NCBI RefSeq assembly: GCF_901709675.1
Contig: NC_051099.1
Coordinates: 496,001-560,000, forward strand
Reading direction: 5' to 3'
Length of the DNA: 64,000 nucleotides
DNA from: Syngnathus acus
Taxonomy: Eukaryota > Chordata > Actinopteri > Syngnathiformes > Syngnathidae
A program made the position numbers and the translations under genes. Shown piece by piece: positions 22,330-42,342 of this stretch. Numbering within the stretch: the stretch's first letter is position 1; every line of letters begins with the position of its first letter. The notes beneath the pieces are model-generated. The model was not told the origin of the DNA. It ran no database searches and saw only the letters and a program-made list of their open reading frames with translations.

Positions 22330-25300
22330 ATGGAATTGTCCAAAGCGTCTGGTGCTGGAATCAACTCAAATGCATTCTGTGGATCAGGCAGTGCTGCGCT
22401 TTTGCTTGCAGAAAGTGGGACCTCCTCATTCTTGGGCGTGATGGAGCCAGCGCAGGTCTCTGTGCAACCTGCTCCTCGTCCGCCGCCGCCGCCTCCTCCT
22501 CCTCTCCCCCTTCCGCCGTCCTCGTCGCAGCGGCGCTCCATGAAGAAGCTCAACTGGGACCCCATTCCCAGCCAGCGCGTAGTGGGCAAACTCAACGTGT
22601 GGACTCTGCCCCCCAGAGACCTGGTGCTGGACACCCACAGCATGGACGAGCTCTTCGGCCGCGTGGACCGGCGGGCCCAGGCCAGGGCCTCCCTCCGGGG
22701 ACCGCGTGGCCGTGACAACGGTGACGTTTCCACGCCCCAGGCTCAGGTGGGAAGTTTTCCAGCAAGGGAAGTGTTAAGTTCCGCAGCAAAGTTCCTCTAA
22801 CGTGATGACATTGTTTGTGTTTTCAGGTGAGCATTCTGGATGCCAAAAGGAACATGAATATCGGCATCTTCCTCCGCTATTTTAAGAGGTAAGAGTTTTC
22901 CTGTCTTTCTTTATTAATAAACCAAATAGAAGCTGTTAAATTTGACTTTGTAAAAATATTCAGTAATGAAGATAATTCGGCGGGGGGCGGTTGAGCCTTC
23001 AAATAAGGAAGACCAAGTCCACGCGCTTCCCAAATTCGCACGCTCATGCAAAACATGACTTTTCTGTTTACTTCCCCCTTGGTGATGATCATACACGCAC
23101 GCACAACAAATCTGTTAAACAATACAAAGCGAGTGTATGGTGGCTCCTCCTACAGGCCAGTGGCGGATTTACTGGAGGACATCGTCCAGGGCGAGTGGCG
23201 CGACTGCGGCAAATTGAAGGAGCTGTGCAGGCTGCTGCCCGAGGAAGGCGAGGTAGCGCGTCCTCGCTCGTTGGGACGACTCCGTCGGCCGGCCGTCACT
23301 CACTCACGCACGCTCGTGAAACTGGTCGCAGGTGAAGCAGCTGCTGTCCTACAGCGGGAACCTGTCGCTCTTATCCGAGGCCGATCGCTTCATGGTGGAG
23401 CTGGTCAAAATGCCCCAGTGAGTGGAAAAATGCAAACACTAACAATATCCGCCACCGATACTCAAGGTAAAGAAATCTGAGTCGGCAGTAAAAGTTTTTG
23501 GTAGGCGGAAAAAAAATTAAAAAAATGCTGTACCGATGTAATCTTAGCAGAATAAAGATGTTACAATTTGCTTTTTTTTTTTTTTTTAAACCATTCACAC
23601 CGCAGAAGTGAACATATTGACATTGCCACTCTGCCTCGAGACGGGGGCGGCACAACACAGTGAATTCATGCTAACATTGCTAGCGTACTTGGGCTAACTG
23701 TCGCAGCTACGAGGAGCTACTGAAGACCATGGTCCTGCGCCGGGAGTTCTCACCTCTTATGGAGGAGGTGAACAAGTCGCTGGGCGTCATGATCCAAGCA
23801 GCGGACGGTATGCATGCTAGCTTTAGGCTAGGCTTGGCTAGCCTAGTTACTCCCTGTTGGCGAGTGTGTTTTCCCGCACAGAACTGCTGGACTGCGACGA
23901 GCTTCACGCCGTCATCCGCTTTGTGCTGAAAGCCGGCAATTACATGAACGCTGTGAGTATTTGCTGCTTCTGTCCTTTCGGCCGTCCAACTTACGTGTGC
24001 TTGGACGCCGGGCAAAATGATTTGGCGCGCAGGGCGGCTTCGGCGCAGAGGCCATCGGCTTCAGGATGACATCGCTGCTCAAGCTGGCCGACACCAAGGC
24101 CAACAAGCCAGGCGTCAACCTCCTGCACTACGTCGCCAAGGTCAAACGGCTCCTGTGGAGTATTTGTGGAGAAGACGCTGTTAGTATTATTTCCCCCTTT
24201 TTTTTTTTTTTTTTGCCAACAGCAAGCAGAGGACATTGACTCCAACCTGCTGACCTTTCCCAGCCAGCTGACGCACCTCGGAATGGCAGCCAGGTGCGTG
24301 TCATCTCCATGTTATTTTCTTGTCGATGTCTTATTATCATCATTGCTAGAGATTGTTTGTGTACTTGTGAGAAGAGTGTGCAAAGAGGACGTGCTGGCGG
24401 ACTTGGAGAGAGAAGTGCAGAAGCTCAAGGAGGTCAAACTGTATGCCAGCAGACATATTCAACTCCACCAGCAGATGGGGCCCTTCTTCACGGTACCCCC
24501 CCTAAATTGTACTTTATTTTTGAAATCACTTATATCTCTTTGATCAATTGTATGTTTGAAAGAAAAGTCATCTTATGTCAGTGTAGAAACATTTATGAAT
24601 GACATTGGAAAAGAGACATTTACTTTAACTGAACAAGTGAGGGGGAAAAAAAGTTTCTATTCAAAGTATTTTGTCAGAATGCATGAAAGAAAGAAAAACG
24701 TTTATTTTCTTGTTTTGTTTTTACAGCAATGCGACGACGAGCTTTGTCACGTCAACTCGTCGCTGCATGAGCTGGACGTGCTGAGTTTCGCCGTGGCTGA
24801 GTTCTTCTGCGAGGACCCACAAAATTTCAAGCTGGAGGAATGCTGCGCCATCTTCCACAACTTCTGCCGACGCTTTCTCACCGCTGTGCAGGTTCGCCGC
24901 CGAGAGTGTCGTTTGGGCTGTCTTTGGCTCAGTGGGCCAAAAAGTTCAAAGTGGCTTTTTTCGGCTCTCCAATGAACATGTTGAAATGTTGCCACGTAGA
25001 GGCGGAAAAAACCCATCAAATCCCGCCTCTACCATTTTAGTAACTTGACAAGAGGAGTCTGCAGAAAGGAATTCTTTCTCGTGGCAATGTTTATTTTCTA
25101 CTGCACGCACGAGCCGCTGATGGGTTTTTCAAAGCAGAAAATGTTTCCTTCCCAACCAAAGGAGAATCATGAGCGCGAGGCGGCCGAGCAGCGTCGCAAG
25201 AGCCGGGAGAGTTTCCGGGTGAGCGCCAAACGCGCGCCCGCACCCCCGCCGGCCCTGGAATCCAGCCTGGAGTCGGCCTTGCACAGCTTGCTCTCCGTCG

Positions 25301-25863
25301 GCAGGTGCCAGAGGAACTCCCGGTCGCCCGCGCCGCCGGAGCCTCCCACCGGGGACCACCAAATGGCACTGAAGAGTCCCGAGAAGAAACATGCCAAAGT
25401 CGAGGGGGGCGGCGAGGAAAATCCGTCTACGCCACGCACCCCTCGTCCCAGAACCAGAGATGTTTTCTTCGCAAGTAATGGTGACGTGGGCTCCCCGTGG
25501 ACCATCCTGAGCCCGCTGACCTGCTCCCGGCGGCGACACCCTCGGCGGCGGGTCACGGCGGATGCCGAAGAGCCAGACGACGCCTTCTGGGGAAGCGCGG
25601 CAACAGGTCCACGAGGGCGCTCGGTGTCCGTGGACTCCACGCGCCAGCCACCGACCCTGCCCACTGCCGCTGCCGCCTTCCGGATGGGGACTTTGTTCCA
25701 GAGGGCCGCCGCCCATCGCTCGTATTCGTCCGGCTCCGGGGCGGCCTGTGTCGGGAATCCCGCCGTCGGCTCCTTTGGCTTCGTTTCCTTCTTCCGACGT
25801 TTTGGAGGAAAAAGGGAAACTGAGGAGCCCAGCCCAAGAGAAACGGATACTCTCCTTCAATAG
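22330..25863 (+). CDS. FH2 domain-containing protein, FHDC (inverted formin) type
   Basis: This is a predicted actin-nucleating formin. Eleven exons total 2022 bases (673 aa): 22330-22746, 22827-22888, 23156-23252, 23332-23417, 23707-23807, 23882-23952, 24033-24140, 24223-24293, 24375-24492, 24727-24891 and 25138-25863. A short proline run (FH1-like, [15 protein letters not shown]) precedes [10 protein letters not shown]. The FH2 core (residues ~75-435) includes [28 protein letters not shown] and [13 protein letters not shown], all typical of FHDC1-family formins. No DAD or GTPase-binding domain is seen. The C-terminal 240 residues are basic, Ser/Pro-rich and unlike the much longer human FHDC1 tail. 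Fish carry several fhdc paralogues, so I do not name one. ATG 22441 is an alternative start. Confidence 0.85.
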
Positions 25864-25997
25864 ACATTTTATTTTGTTTTTCTAACTGCAACTGTGTTTT
25901 AACAGACAACTAGGAACTTGTCTCGGACATTATGGGAGCCAATCAGCGTTCTAAAATGCCATTTTATATTTTAAGCTCTTTTGATGTGTATATATAC

Positions 25998-26003
25998 AAT
26001 AAA
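25998..26003 (+). terminator. Formin gene polyadenylation signal
   Basis: AATAAA lies 135 bases after the formin stop and is followed by GT-rich sequence (CTTGTGCATGTGGTGTG). Confidence 0.7.
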
Positions 26004-26148
26004 GGCTATTTTGCTACATCTTGTGCATGTGGTGTGCATCTTTATTGTGAGGGTTTTGTAAAGTGCTTAAAGGTGAAGGTTTATCTTGTATTTGTCGCGG
26101 TTTTTGCAGATGACATCAAAACAAATCGTAAATGTCATTAAAACACAT

Positions 26149-26220
26149 TGACCCCGACGTGATTTGAACACGCAACCTTCTGATCTGGAGTCAGACGCGC
26201 TACCGTTGCGCCACGAGGTC
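26149..26220 (-). tRNA. tRNA-Trp (anticodon CCA)
   Basis: The minus strand folds into a complete 72-base cloverleaf. The acceptor stem is GACCTCG/CGGGGTC, the D stem GCGC/GCGC, the anticodon stem TCTGA/TCAGA with loop CTCCAGA, and the T stem GCGTG/CACGT. The discriminator is A. A-box (TGGCGCAACGG) and B-box (GTTCAAATC) promoters are intact. A TTTT Pol III terminator lies 5 bases beyond the 3' end (plus 26140-26143). There is no intron. It looks functional. Confidence 0.96.
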
Positions 26221-26394
26221 TGTGCCAGTGCTGGTGGATCTCAAGTTATATAAGGATATCATTAGTGTGTGGATGTTTATTGTTTGTTTTATTACAAAAT
26301 GTTCAAACCGTGAAAAACAAAGCGATTTTGTATGCGTACTGAGAACACGAGATATTTTTGTTTTCACCAAAGTGGAGTTTTTCACGTTGACTCC

Positions 26395-26483
26395 ATTTGG
26401 CCAATCGGAAAAAGCATTCGAGTCGCCTTGCGTGTCATGTGACTTTATTTAGCCAATAGCGGGAGCTCTCAAACCACCGGAAG
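26395..26483 (+). promoter_or_regulatory. Housekeeping-type promoter of the small gene at 26484
   Basis: Two CCAAT boxes (GGCCAATCGG at about 26398 and AGCCAATAGC at about 26451) precede an ETS site (ACCGGAAG). That site merges with the start codon in an AAGATGGCAGC context, which is a YY1-like element. This spacing is characteristic of ubiquitous vertebrate promoters that start transcription just before the ATG. Confidence 0.55.
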
Positions 26484-27243
26484 ATGGCAGCCGCATACTA
26501 TCCCGTAAGTATGTGATGTCGCGAATAAAGTCGCTAAGGACAATAAATACATACACGTGTTGTATTTGATGTCTCTCTATAATTTGAAAAGATACAAGAA
26601 ACAGACATATCTCCAAACCTTCGGATGCCATGCAAGAAGATAACCCGAACCAATGGCGTCAGTGGTCATCCGCCATTGGAGGGCGTGGTCACGTGCTTAC
26701 CTGGTCAAGCCGAGGAGAAAGAGGTTGTCGCACGCACTTGTTGAACTTTGTGTTCATAACATCGGCAGGAGCTACCTGTCCTCACTGGACGTCTGGACTC
26801 AAACAGGTAATTACATTTGACCGGTATGTTGAGAAAATTACAACTGTCCATTTGGTTTCAAATGAGCATGGTTGTTAATTGCGATTAGCCTCCCTAGTAG
26901 CCTGATGTGAGTTAGCTGCGGCTGCCACTGTTCATGTGAGTTGAGAAAAAGTTAAGTTAGCACATGGACTCAGCACTGTTTCTTTTTTCCTGCTACTGGC
27001 TAAGACTGAGTATGTGTTCATTCCTCGCGCCATGCCAATTGTCATGGATGCTTTTTTTCTCTTGCTACACTTTTCTTACTTCTGTTTTGTTCTTCTTACT
27101 TACTTGTCAATTTGTTTTGTATATGTGAAGCCCTTTGAGACTGCTTGTGATTTGGGGCTATATAAATCAACTTGACTTGACTTGACTTCTTCTCCCTCTT
27201 TCGGAGTTCTGCACGCCATCTGCATCTCCCACCGGAACTGTGA
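26484..27243 (+). CDS. Unrecognised small spliced gene, predicted 75 aa
   Basis: Four exons fit one continuous frame: 26484-26504 (ATG, then perfect GTAAGT donor), 26592-26723 (44 stop-free codons), 26769-26806 and 27207-27243 (TGA). They total 228 bases. The product begins MAAAYYP, continues with ISPNLRMPCKKITRTNG and GHPPLEGVVTCLPG, and has an acidic EEKEEL patch. No domain, signal peptide or membrane segment is seen. An alternative at the last exon uses the strong donor CT|GTGAGT at 27240. That could extend the protein through 27276-27306 (SGSARRALDK) to a stop at about 27584. I do not recognise the family. The strong promoter and donors argue that it is transcribed. Confidence 0.45.
27120..27190 (+). 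repeat. 3' tail fragment of an interspersed element
   Basis: The motif GAAGCCCTTTGAGACTGC, then GGGCTATATAAATCAA and a short CTTGA/GACTT repeat, is the kind of tail that ends many fish SINE/LINE copies. It lies in the last intron of the small gene. The identification is by recall only. Confidence 0.5.
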
Positions 27244-27671
27244 GTACGCCATCCCTAACGGTTGCGCACCAAAAGCAGCGGGTCGGCCCGACGTGCGCTG
27301 GACAAGGTAGGAGTACCGGTAGTGTGTGAATGTGGGCCCACGTTTAATATTGTTACGCTTGTTGCCATATTTAAACAGTCATGTCATATTGCATTTCACA
27401 ATTTGGTGCTCAGAGCATACAACTTGTTGTTCATTGCACCCCGACTCCATTTTGTTCTTGAACTTTTTATTTGTGTTCAACAAGCAAGCAAAAGACGTGA
27501 GAGAAGTCAAAATGCAAATGAGCTTCCACACAACAGGGCAGGCTCGAAAAGAAGCAGTAGAAGACGTTTCGTGTTGCCGGCCTTAAGCCAGCTGATACGT
27601 TGGCGGCGCTCGCTTTATCTCGGCGGCTGGCCAAGCGTTAAAAGGCTCGCCGGTCCGAGAGGGCGCTCACC

Positions 27672-36066
<8,395 letters not shown>

Positions 36067-36162
36067 GGTTCTCGTCTCGTCTCACCTCGGCTTTCTCCTG
36101 GCTTGTGCACAGCCTCCGGAGCGAGCGCTGCAGCTGTCCCACACACACACACTCACTCACTT

Positions 36163-36199
<37 letters not shown>

Positions 36200-37365
36200 A
36201 TGCAGGGTGGGCTTTCCCCACAACTTAGCTCCACCCCTTGGGTCCTCCTCCAATTTAGCTCACACACACACACACACATCCAACTTTTTACCTCATCTCA
36301 ATTGTTGCCATGAATCTTATGAGCAGAAACTTGATTCATATTGTCCGCTCTTGATTGTTAGCAGTTCTTCAAATCAAATCAGCCAATGTCTTAGCTCTTT
36401 TCCACATGATATGCCGTCTCACTGTGTGGACTGTCTCCAAAAATGTCGTTAGGACTTCAATGATCCAAGTTTGAGATCCGTCTGCATCGTAAAGTCGTGG
36501 ACGCAGCCGCTTGGCGCCTGAGAGTCAGTCTCGTCTACCACGAGGGGGGCGGAGCTAGCGGCCCGCACAAGCGGAAAGTACATCTCAGGATGGCGCCATC
36601 TAATTAACCGGTCCACTTCCTGTCTGCGCTTGCACACGCCGCACGGCTCAGCGCGGCTGTCAAGCAGGCGGCACAATACATCGTTACTTATTCATGGGCA
36701 TAACGCGTGCAGCCGGGACGAGGAAGTTGACCCGAAGTTTGCGACCAATTATGTTGACTCGACAGGAAATGGCGATGGCACGCGGCTGGAAGCCGGCCGC
36801 CTCGCTGTTTTATTCATGCGGGAGACCATTAACGGCGTTGGGCTCGCTCAGCGAGTCCGCCCCCCGCTGGTGGCGGGCCAGTGCAAAATAGTTGCTGGCT
36901 GCACCTAAGTGAGCTTTTTGATTTCTGACCACTTTTATACGTCCTACACTTCCTGACACCCCCCCCCCCCCCAATCATCATCACCAAGTTGGGCGAAATG
37001 ATTGACAGGAAAGAGTCACATGACCTCAACATCACGTGAGTATTAGCCAATGAGCTCTCTCTAACAGGAAGTTGGCTCGGTGCGATTCAAAGCTTCGTTA
37101 CCATGACAACGCAAACACCTTGACTAATGGAGCAAGCGGCCATTAAAATACTTCACATGCATGAATGGTCCCACAATAACATCAATTATTTGTGGGTCGC
37201 GTGCATCTTTCATGAGCGTTTCACACCTGATGATGACATCATCAAATGTGTCCGTCAAGAGTGGCTTAAAATAGACATGCAAAGTTTATTTTGAGACTTC
37301 TGGACACACACTTAAACAGACTTTGGATTACGTAAACACGCACTCAGACACATTCGCCGTGTCCA

Positions 37366-37884
37366 TTAGCCCGAGCATTTGTGGCCGTTTAGGGACGTTG
37401 GTGTGTGGCGTGTCACATGACCTGTCCACAATGTGTGTGTTAGCATCAGCCATTCCCCACAATTCAACGACGCCTTGGCGGGTCGTTTAATGTTCTCGTG
37501 AGCCCCGAGGAAGGCGAAGATCAAGAAAATAAATGAGGATGCGAGCGAGAGGAGGAAGGTGAAGACGAAAAGGACGGCATGAGGCGTGTTCTTGTGCCAG
37601 CTGGGGGCCTCGCAGGGCAACGGGGGGAAGGGGGGGGGGGGGGGGTTCTCGAGCAACACAGCTGGGGGACGCCAGCGCAGGGCCCCCGGGCGAGACGTTC
37701 TGGAACATTCCCGGGAAGTCAACAGAACTGCCGAGATGGGCTCCGTGATGGCCGTGGTCACTTCTTTGCGTTCAGGGGACACGTTACGAAATCGTTCCCG
37801 TTTATCGACCCCGGTTGCCAGAATCTGTCGTATGCAAATGAGGTCCATTTGTCTCCATATGCCATCTGGGTGTTTTCCTTTCAT
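37366..37884 (-). CDS. Possible membrane protein exon or ORF, unrecognised
   Basis: A minus-strand open frame of up to 172 codons contains a strong hydrophobic segment (AVLFVFTFLLSLASSFIFLI then FAFLG). The segment is preceded by SWHKNTPH and followed by basic residues, then a polar tail to TAA at 37366. A plausible acceptor (GCCCTGCGAG) lies just before APSWHKN, so a real exon may begin at about 37612. No family is recognised and no upstream exon was found. It may equally be a chance frame. Confidence 0.25.
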   Translation of the reverse strand: MKGKHPDGIWRQMDLICIRQILATGVDKRERFRNVSPERKEVTTAITEPISAVLLTSRECSRTSRPGALRWRPPAVLLENPPPPPFPPLPCEAPSWHKNTPHAVLFVFTFLLSLASSFIFLIFAFLGAHENIKRPAKASLNCGEWLMLTHTLWTGHVTRHTPTSLNGHKCSG

Positions 37885-38243
37885 CTTTTACTTCCTCAGC
37901 ACCTTTCAAATGTCAAGATGACATCGTCAGGTCAGGCAACGTGCGCTTTGTTGTTCAAGCGCAGCAGCTTTGCGCCGAGGTGTGATGTTTATGCTGACTT
38001 CAGCGTGCGCGTTCAGCACAAACAAATTGCTCAGTTCCTGCGTGGGCGACGACGTCTTTTCCCCACCTAGCAGCCTTTGCGCTCCTCTCGTTCACTCCGC
38101 CTCCCCAGAATGGAACGTGTCTGTCAACCTTTGCTCATTAGCTCTTCAGCTGAGCGTGTGCGCGGCCGCGGGCGACGGGAAGCGGCTGACAAAAGTCTGC
38201 TGAACACGTGCACCTCATCCAATGCTACTCGCCATCATTATAC

Positions 38244-38561
38244 CAGCTCAGTGGCCTAGTGGTAGAGTGTCCGCCCTGAGACTGGAAGGTTGTGGGTTCA
38301 AACCCCGGCCGGGTCATACCAAAGACTATAAAAATGGGACCCATTGCCTCCCTGCTTGGCACTCAGCATTAAGGGTTGGAATTGGGGGGTTAGATCACCA
38401 ACTGATTCCCGAGCGCGGCACCGCTGCTGCTCACTGCTCCCCTCTCCCCCAGGGGATGGATTAAAATCACACGGGGATGGGTTAAATGCAGAGGACAAAT
38501 TTCACCACACCCAGGTGTGTGTGTGACGATCATTGGGACTTTAATCTTTAATCTTTAATCT
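38244..38561 (+). repeat. tRNA-derived SINE, copy 2
   Basis: The head CAGTGGCCTAGTGGTAGAG holds an A-box, and GGTTCAAACCCC is an intact B-box. The body matches copy 1 at 28566-28874. The tail is three TTTAATC units. This copy keeps a better promoter than copy 1 and is probably younger or closer to the source. Confidence 0.87.
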
Positions 38562-39080
38562 CGTCGTAATGCGAGCTCCTCTCCCTTCATTGTGGTCAGA
38601 CAACAATCCTCCTCTCCGACTTGACTCCGCTCGGGCGGCTGGCTGATTCAAGTCGTTGTAGGGCCGGCGTACCCCAGGGAAGCGATCCGGCACCACTTCT
38701 TTTTTCTTTTCACGCTTCATCTCGGACCGAGTTGAGATGTCGACCGGAGAAGGAGGGGAGCGCACCCAACGCAAAAGTGAACCCGCTCTAAAGAAAACCA
38801 TCATCAGAGGCAACCATTCGCACTTTGTCATATTCACAAAGAGGAGAAATAGTCGTTTGCTGAAAGGCGGGAAACGGGTCATGTCCGATGAGCTCATGTC
38901 AACCCAAAGGTCCGTTGAACAGAGTTGGCCCAAGATGACCGGTTGATTAAATGTACAAAAGCACGTTTGCGCTGGTGGACATCCTCATCTTCATCCTCCT
39001 CTTCATCATTATCCTCATCATTATCGCCACGGTCTTCATCTCCCGCCTCTTCATCATCGTTCTGGCTTCCCTCTTCCAGT

Positions 39081-39300
39081 TTCCCTCCCTGGGGCCACTC
39101 GTGTTATGATGCTCGCACTTCCTGTTTACGGAGGTTCCTTCTGTTGAACAACTTCATCCTCCTCCTGCTCCTCATTATCCCAGATTCCTTTTTCCCTCCC
39201 TGGGGCCACTCTTGTTATGACGCTCTCATGTCTTGTTTGAGAAGGTTTCTCGTCTTGGTGGTCTTCATCATCCCCTTCCTCGTCGTTTTCATCCTCCTCC
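39081..39300. repeat. Two-copy tandem duplication, period about 111 bases
   Basis: TTCCCTCCCTGGGGCCACTC at 39081 recurs at 39192, both followed by a TGTTATGA motif and CTTCATC-rich sequence. It is imperfect and noncoding. Confidence 0.7.
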
Positions 39301-40124
39301 TCCTCATCATCTGTGTCACCGCCTGTAGCAGTGCAGCTGTGCATTAGCTGACCCCTGACCTGCAGTGGCTGATCTTTGCTGCGCGAAAACATGTTGTCAA
39401 CATCAATCAGTGTGTGTGTGTGTGTGTGTGTGTCCCAGTGGGGAATGGAGGTGACTTGAGAGCGGCAGCTGCACCCAACCAATAACTGTACAAGCCTGCG
39501 TGTGTGCACATATACACATGAGATTTATTGATTCCCACGAGAGCGGGAGAGAGAACAAGCGTGTAAATACGCAAATTTCATTGTCAACAAAGTACCACTT
39601 ACTCGCTTATAATTGGTGATTGCGCTTTTATTGGTTGATTTGATTATCCATCTGCCGCTTGGGTCACAGCTTCATCAGGGATATGTAATTATTTAGGATT
39701 ATGTATTTAATTGAAAGCCAATAAGTCGTAGCGCTCTGGCGCCCCTTGTGGTCCTTTTCCCAGTACTGCAGCAATCAAGTTGGAGCTTTCGAGCAGCACA
39801 GGTGTCAAACTGCGGTGCCCCCATTCGAGCGCTCCAGCAGCCCACTAGCCACCCTGAACATTTGAATCAATTGTGTTGGAGAAGGGAAACGTGCACCCAA
39901 AAAATAAAGAACAGGCAGGAAGTCACCGTTTAAGGGCCGCAATTTGACACCTGTGCTCTAATGCATGAAGGAGTCATGACACCACAGCTTCATCACAAAC
40001 AATGGAAGAAGTGAGGACGCCAAAGTATGTTTATTAGTTTGCTGGGTCAGCCTCCGCCCGAAAAGTGATGGGATGACACGGTTGGCACGGTGGCCATAGC
40101 AACAAGCCAGATGTATTGGCCAGG

Positions 40125-40598
40125 TTACAAGCGACGCGTCAGTAAGTCACACAGACAACAACAACACAGAAGGGTGGAGCACGCCGACAACAGCGACCTC
40201 AAAGCTCCTCCGCCGCCACGACCCACGTGGGCCGCACCCTCGTTCTGGTCCACCACATACACTGGAATGCGGATACACACACACACACTGTGATATATTG
40301 TATCTATACACACATACGTATCTTTTCGTCAGCCGAGTAGATTCCATTATCCCCGAAACAACCTACCCGTGTGTTTGGGCGGCCCCCCGTAGGTCTTGGG
40401 AGCATCCCAGCCTTGGGGGCCGACGTAGAAGGGGTTGGGGTAGCCGGGCGGGGTCAGGTACTCCTGTGGGCCCTGGTAGTAGGAAGAGGGCGCCGCCTGC
40501 GACCGACACTGATGTCATAAGACGTCGCCACACTAACGCCACTGAGCAAGCGTGTCCTTACCTGGTAGGGCGCGGCGGCCGCCAAGCTTCCAAAGCCT

Positions 40599-40629
<31 letters not shown>

Positions 40630-40884
40630 ATTTACAGGCTGTGAGCCACTGAGTTGACATTTTTGTCGTCAGCGCCCAATTCCATAACAGCCATTCACAA
40701 AGAAACATCCCAGCAATGCTTTGGTTCGGGTGCCTACCAATGCATCAGCGTGTTAGCAGAAGCCGTGCCATGAAACAGGCTGCTCTCAAAATGAAATTCA
40801 TTTGTGGAAAGTTCTTTGAAAACCGAAATACACAAAAATAAGCAAAACCAAGGTTATTATTACAGTCATTTGATAGATATTGAC

Positions 40885-40955
<71 letters not shown>

Positions 40956-41036
40956 ACCAGAAAAACCTTGGAGCAATTGGCACACACCTTGCGCTGGTGG
41001 AGGCGGGGCATACGGGGGGGGGTGGTCAGCGCTCAT
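40125..41036 (-). CDS. cystm1: Cysteine-rich transmembrane module-containing protein 1
   Basis: This is a small tail-anchored membrane protein. Four minus-strand exons total 351 bases (116 aa): 41036-40988, 40596-40562, 40496-40367 and 40261-40125. The N-terminal half is Pro/Tyr/Gly-rich (MSADHPPPYAPPPPAQG, PPGYPNPFYVGPQGW). TVYVVDQNE follows, and the cysteine-rich membrane segment is CSTLLCCCCLCDLL. This matches the CYSTM1 pattern TVYVVE...CLTACWTALCCCCLWDML. The fish protein ends in LLTRRL, three residues longer than the LLT end I recall for human. The human gene also lies on 5q31.3 near APBB3 and SRA1, which supports orthology. Confidence 0.88.
40886..40955. repeat. (CTAT)n microsatellite, about 17 units
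   Basis: This is an uninterrupted CTAT run in the first intron of cystm1. Confidence 0.97.
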
Positions 41037-41778
41037 CTGGAAGGACAAAGTTGATATCACTGATGACGTCAGAGCAACACGCGCACTTTTTATGGGATGA
41101 CTGCGCGAACAATGCTGCGCTGTCAGACACACATAGCAGCGCTAATCCAATTGAGATGCGTTGCCACGACAACAGTCTGTCCTTGCACTGTTGATTGTTG
41201 GACGGACGACGCTCGGAAAAGACGCATACACATAAAAATAGAAACTTTAGAATGCTGTAATACATCAAAATAATTGAAGGAAAAGTTTGTGTCGTTGACT
41301 GTTGCGCAACACAACTTTTAAGCACTTATTTGATCCATTCACACCTAAAAGCTTTCATCAAATATTTGATCCAAAAATGTTCATGTCAACATATTTGGAT
41401 CAAGCAAGTTAGTGCAAGAAGAAGAAGAAGGGCAAGTTACCTTTCCACTCAGCCGCACGTCCAACGTCAACGCTCTCAACGTCTGACGGCTCACGTGGCC
41501 TTGGGGGAGGTCACGCCTTCCTTTACGCCCTCCTCCCCTTCTTCCTTCCCTCCTCCCTCCAAGCAAGAAATATGTAGATGAAGATGTCTTACCGGAGTTA
41601 GGAGGATTACTGTAAGCTTTTGTGACTGCCCCCCCCCCCCCCCAAAAAAATGGCTGCATCCAATCAGATCAACACGAATTTATTTTTTCGGGAGACATCT
41701 GTGATCGCGTGACCACGCGTTGGCGGTCAGCAGGTAGTCCAAGCCGAGCTCTCCTGAGGGACCGACCGTCCTCCGTTG
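41037..41778. other. cystm1-apbb3 intergenic region
   Basis: No gene is seen. There is a short GAA run near 41419, a CTTCC-rich stretch at 41530-41560, and a C run followed by an A run at 41630-41650. The cystm1 promoter should lie here. Confidence 0.5.
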
Positions 41779-42309
41779 TTAGGAGGCGGCGGCATGCTTG
41801 CTGCGGAAGGTGTCCAAGAAGGCCATCATGCCCCTGCGAACACCGCTGCCGCTATAGCCACCATTTCCCTTCATAGGCGTCACCCCGCCACTGCTGCCGC
41901 CGCCGCCGCCGCTTTGGAAAGTGGCGCCATCCACCGAGTTGGCGCGTTTGACCTTGGGTCCGGTGGCATGCCAAAGCCGCCTCCTGGGCGGCGGCGTCTG
42001 AGCCACCAAACATTTCTGATACTGAACCTGAAAGGACCACGTGTCCTACATCAGTGGTGGGAAGTGACTAAGCACAAATACTTGGAGAGTTCAACTCTGA
42101 TGGAATGCTAAGCTACGCTAAGCGAACTCACCACGCACGCCGCCCGGACTGCCTCGGACAAGGGGCCAGCGTCCGGCTCGCACCAGAAGACGTGACATTC
42201 GAAACGCTGCCGGCCGCCGTCCACGATGATGGCGAAGGTGCGACTGTCGTGACCGACGCCCAGGAAGCTGAGGAAACGCACCTGGCAAGCCCACACTGGC
42301 TCCTCCCCT

Positions 42310-42342
<33 letters not shown>

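Larger units (their letters stand above)
36067..40124. other. gria1-cystm1 intergenic region
   Basis: The interval holds the gria1 upstream region with a (GT)n-(GA)n tract at about 36165-36198, low-complexity C runs, a possible minus-strand ORF at 37366-37884, a SINE at 38244 and a tandem duplication at 39081. A CTCF-like motif lies at 39738. Nothing else is supported as a gene. Confidence 0.5.

Noticed and set aside
38925-39347. Ser/Phe/Ile-rich frame at 39.0-39.3 kb
   Set aside because: It arises from CTTCATC-type low-complexity sequence and a 111-base tandem duplication. There is no protein-like composition.
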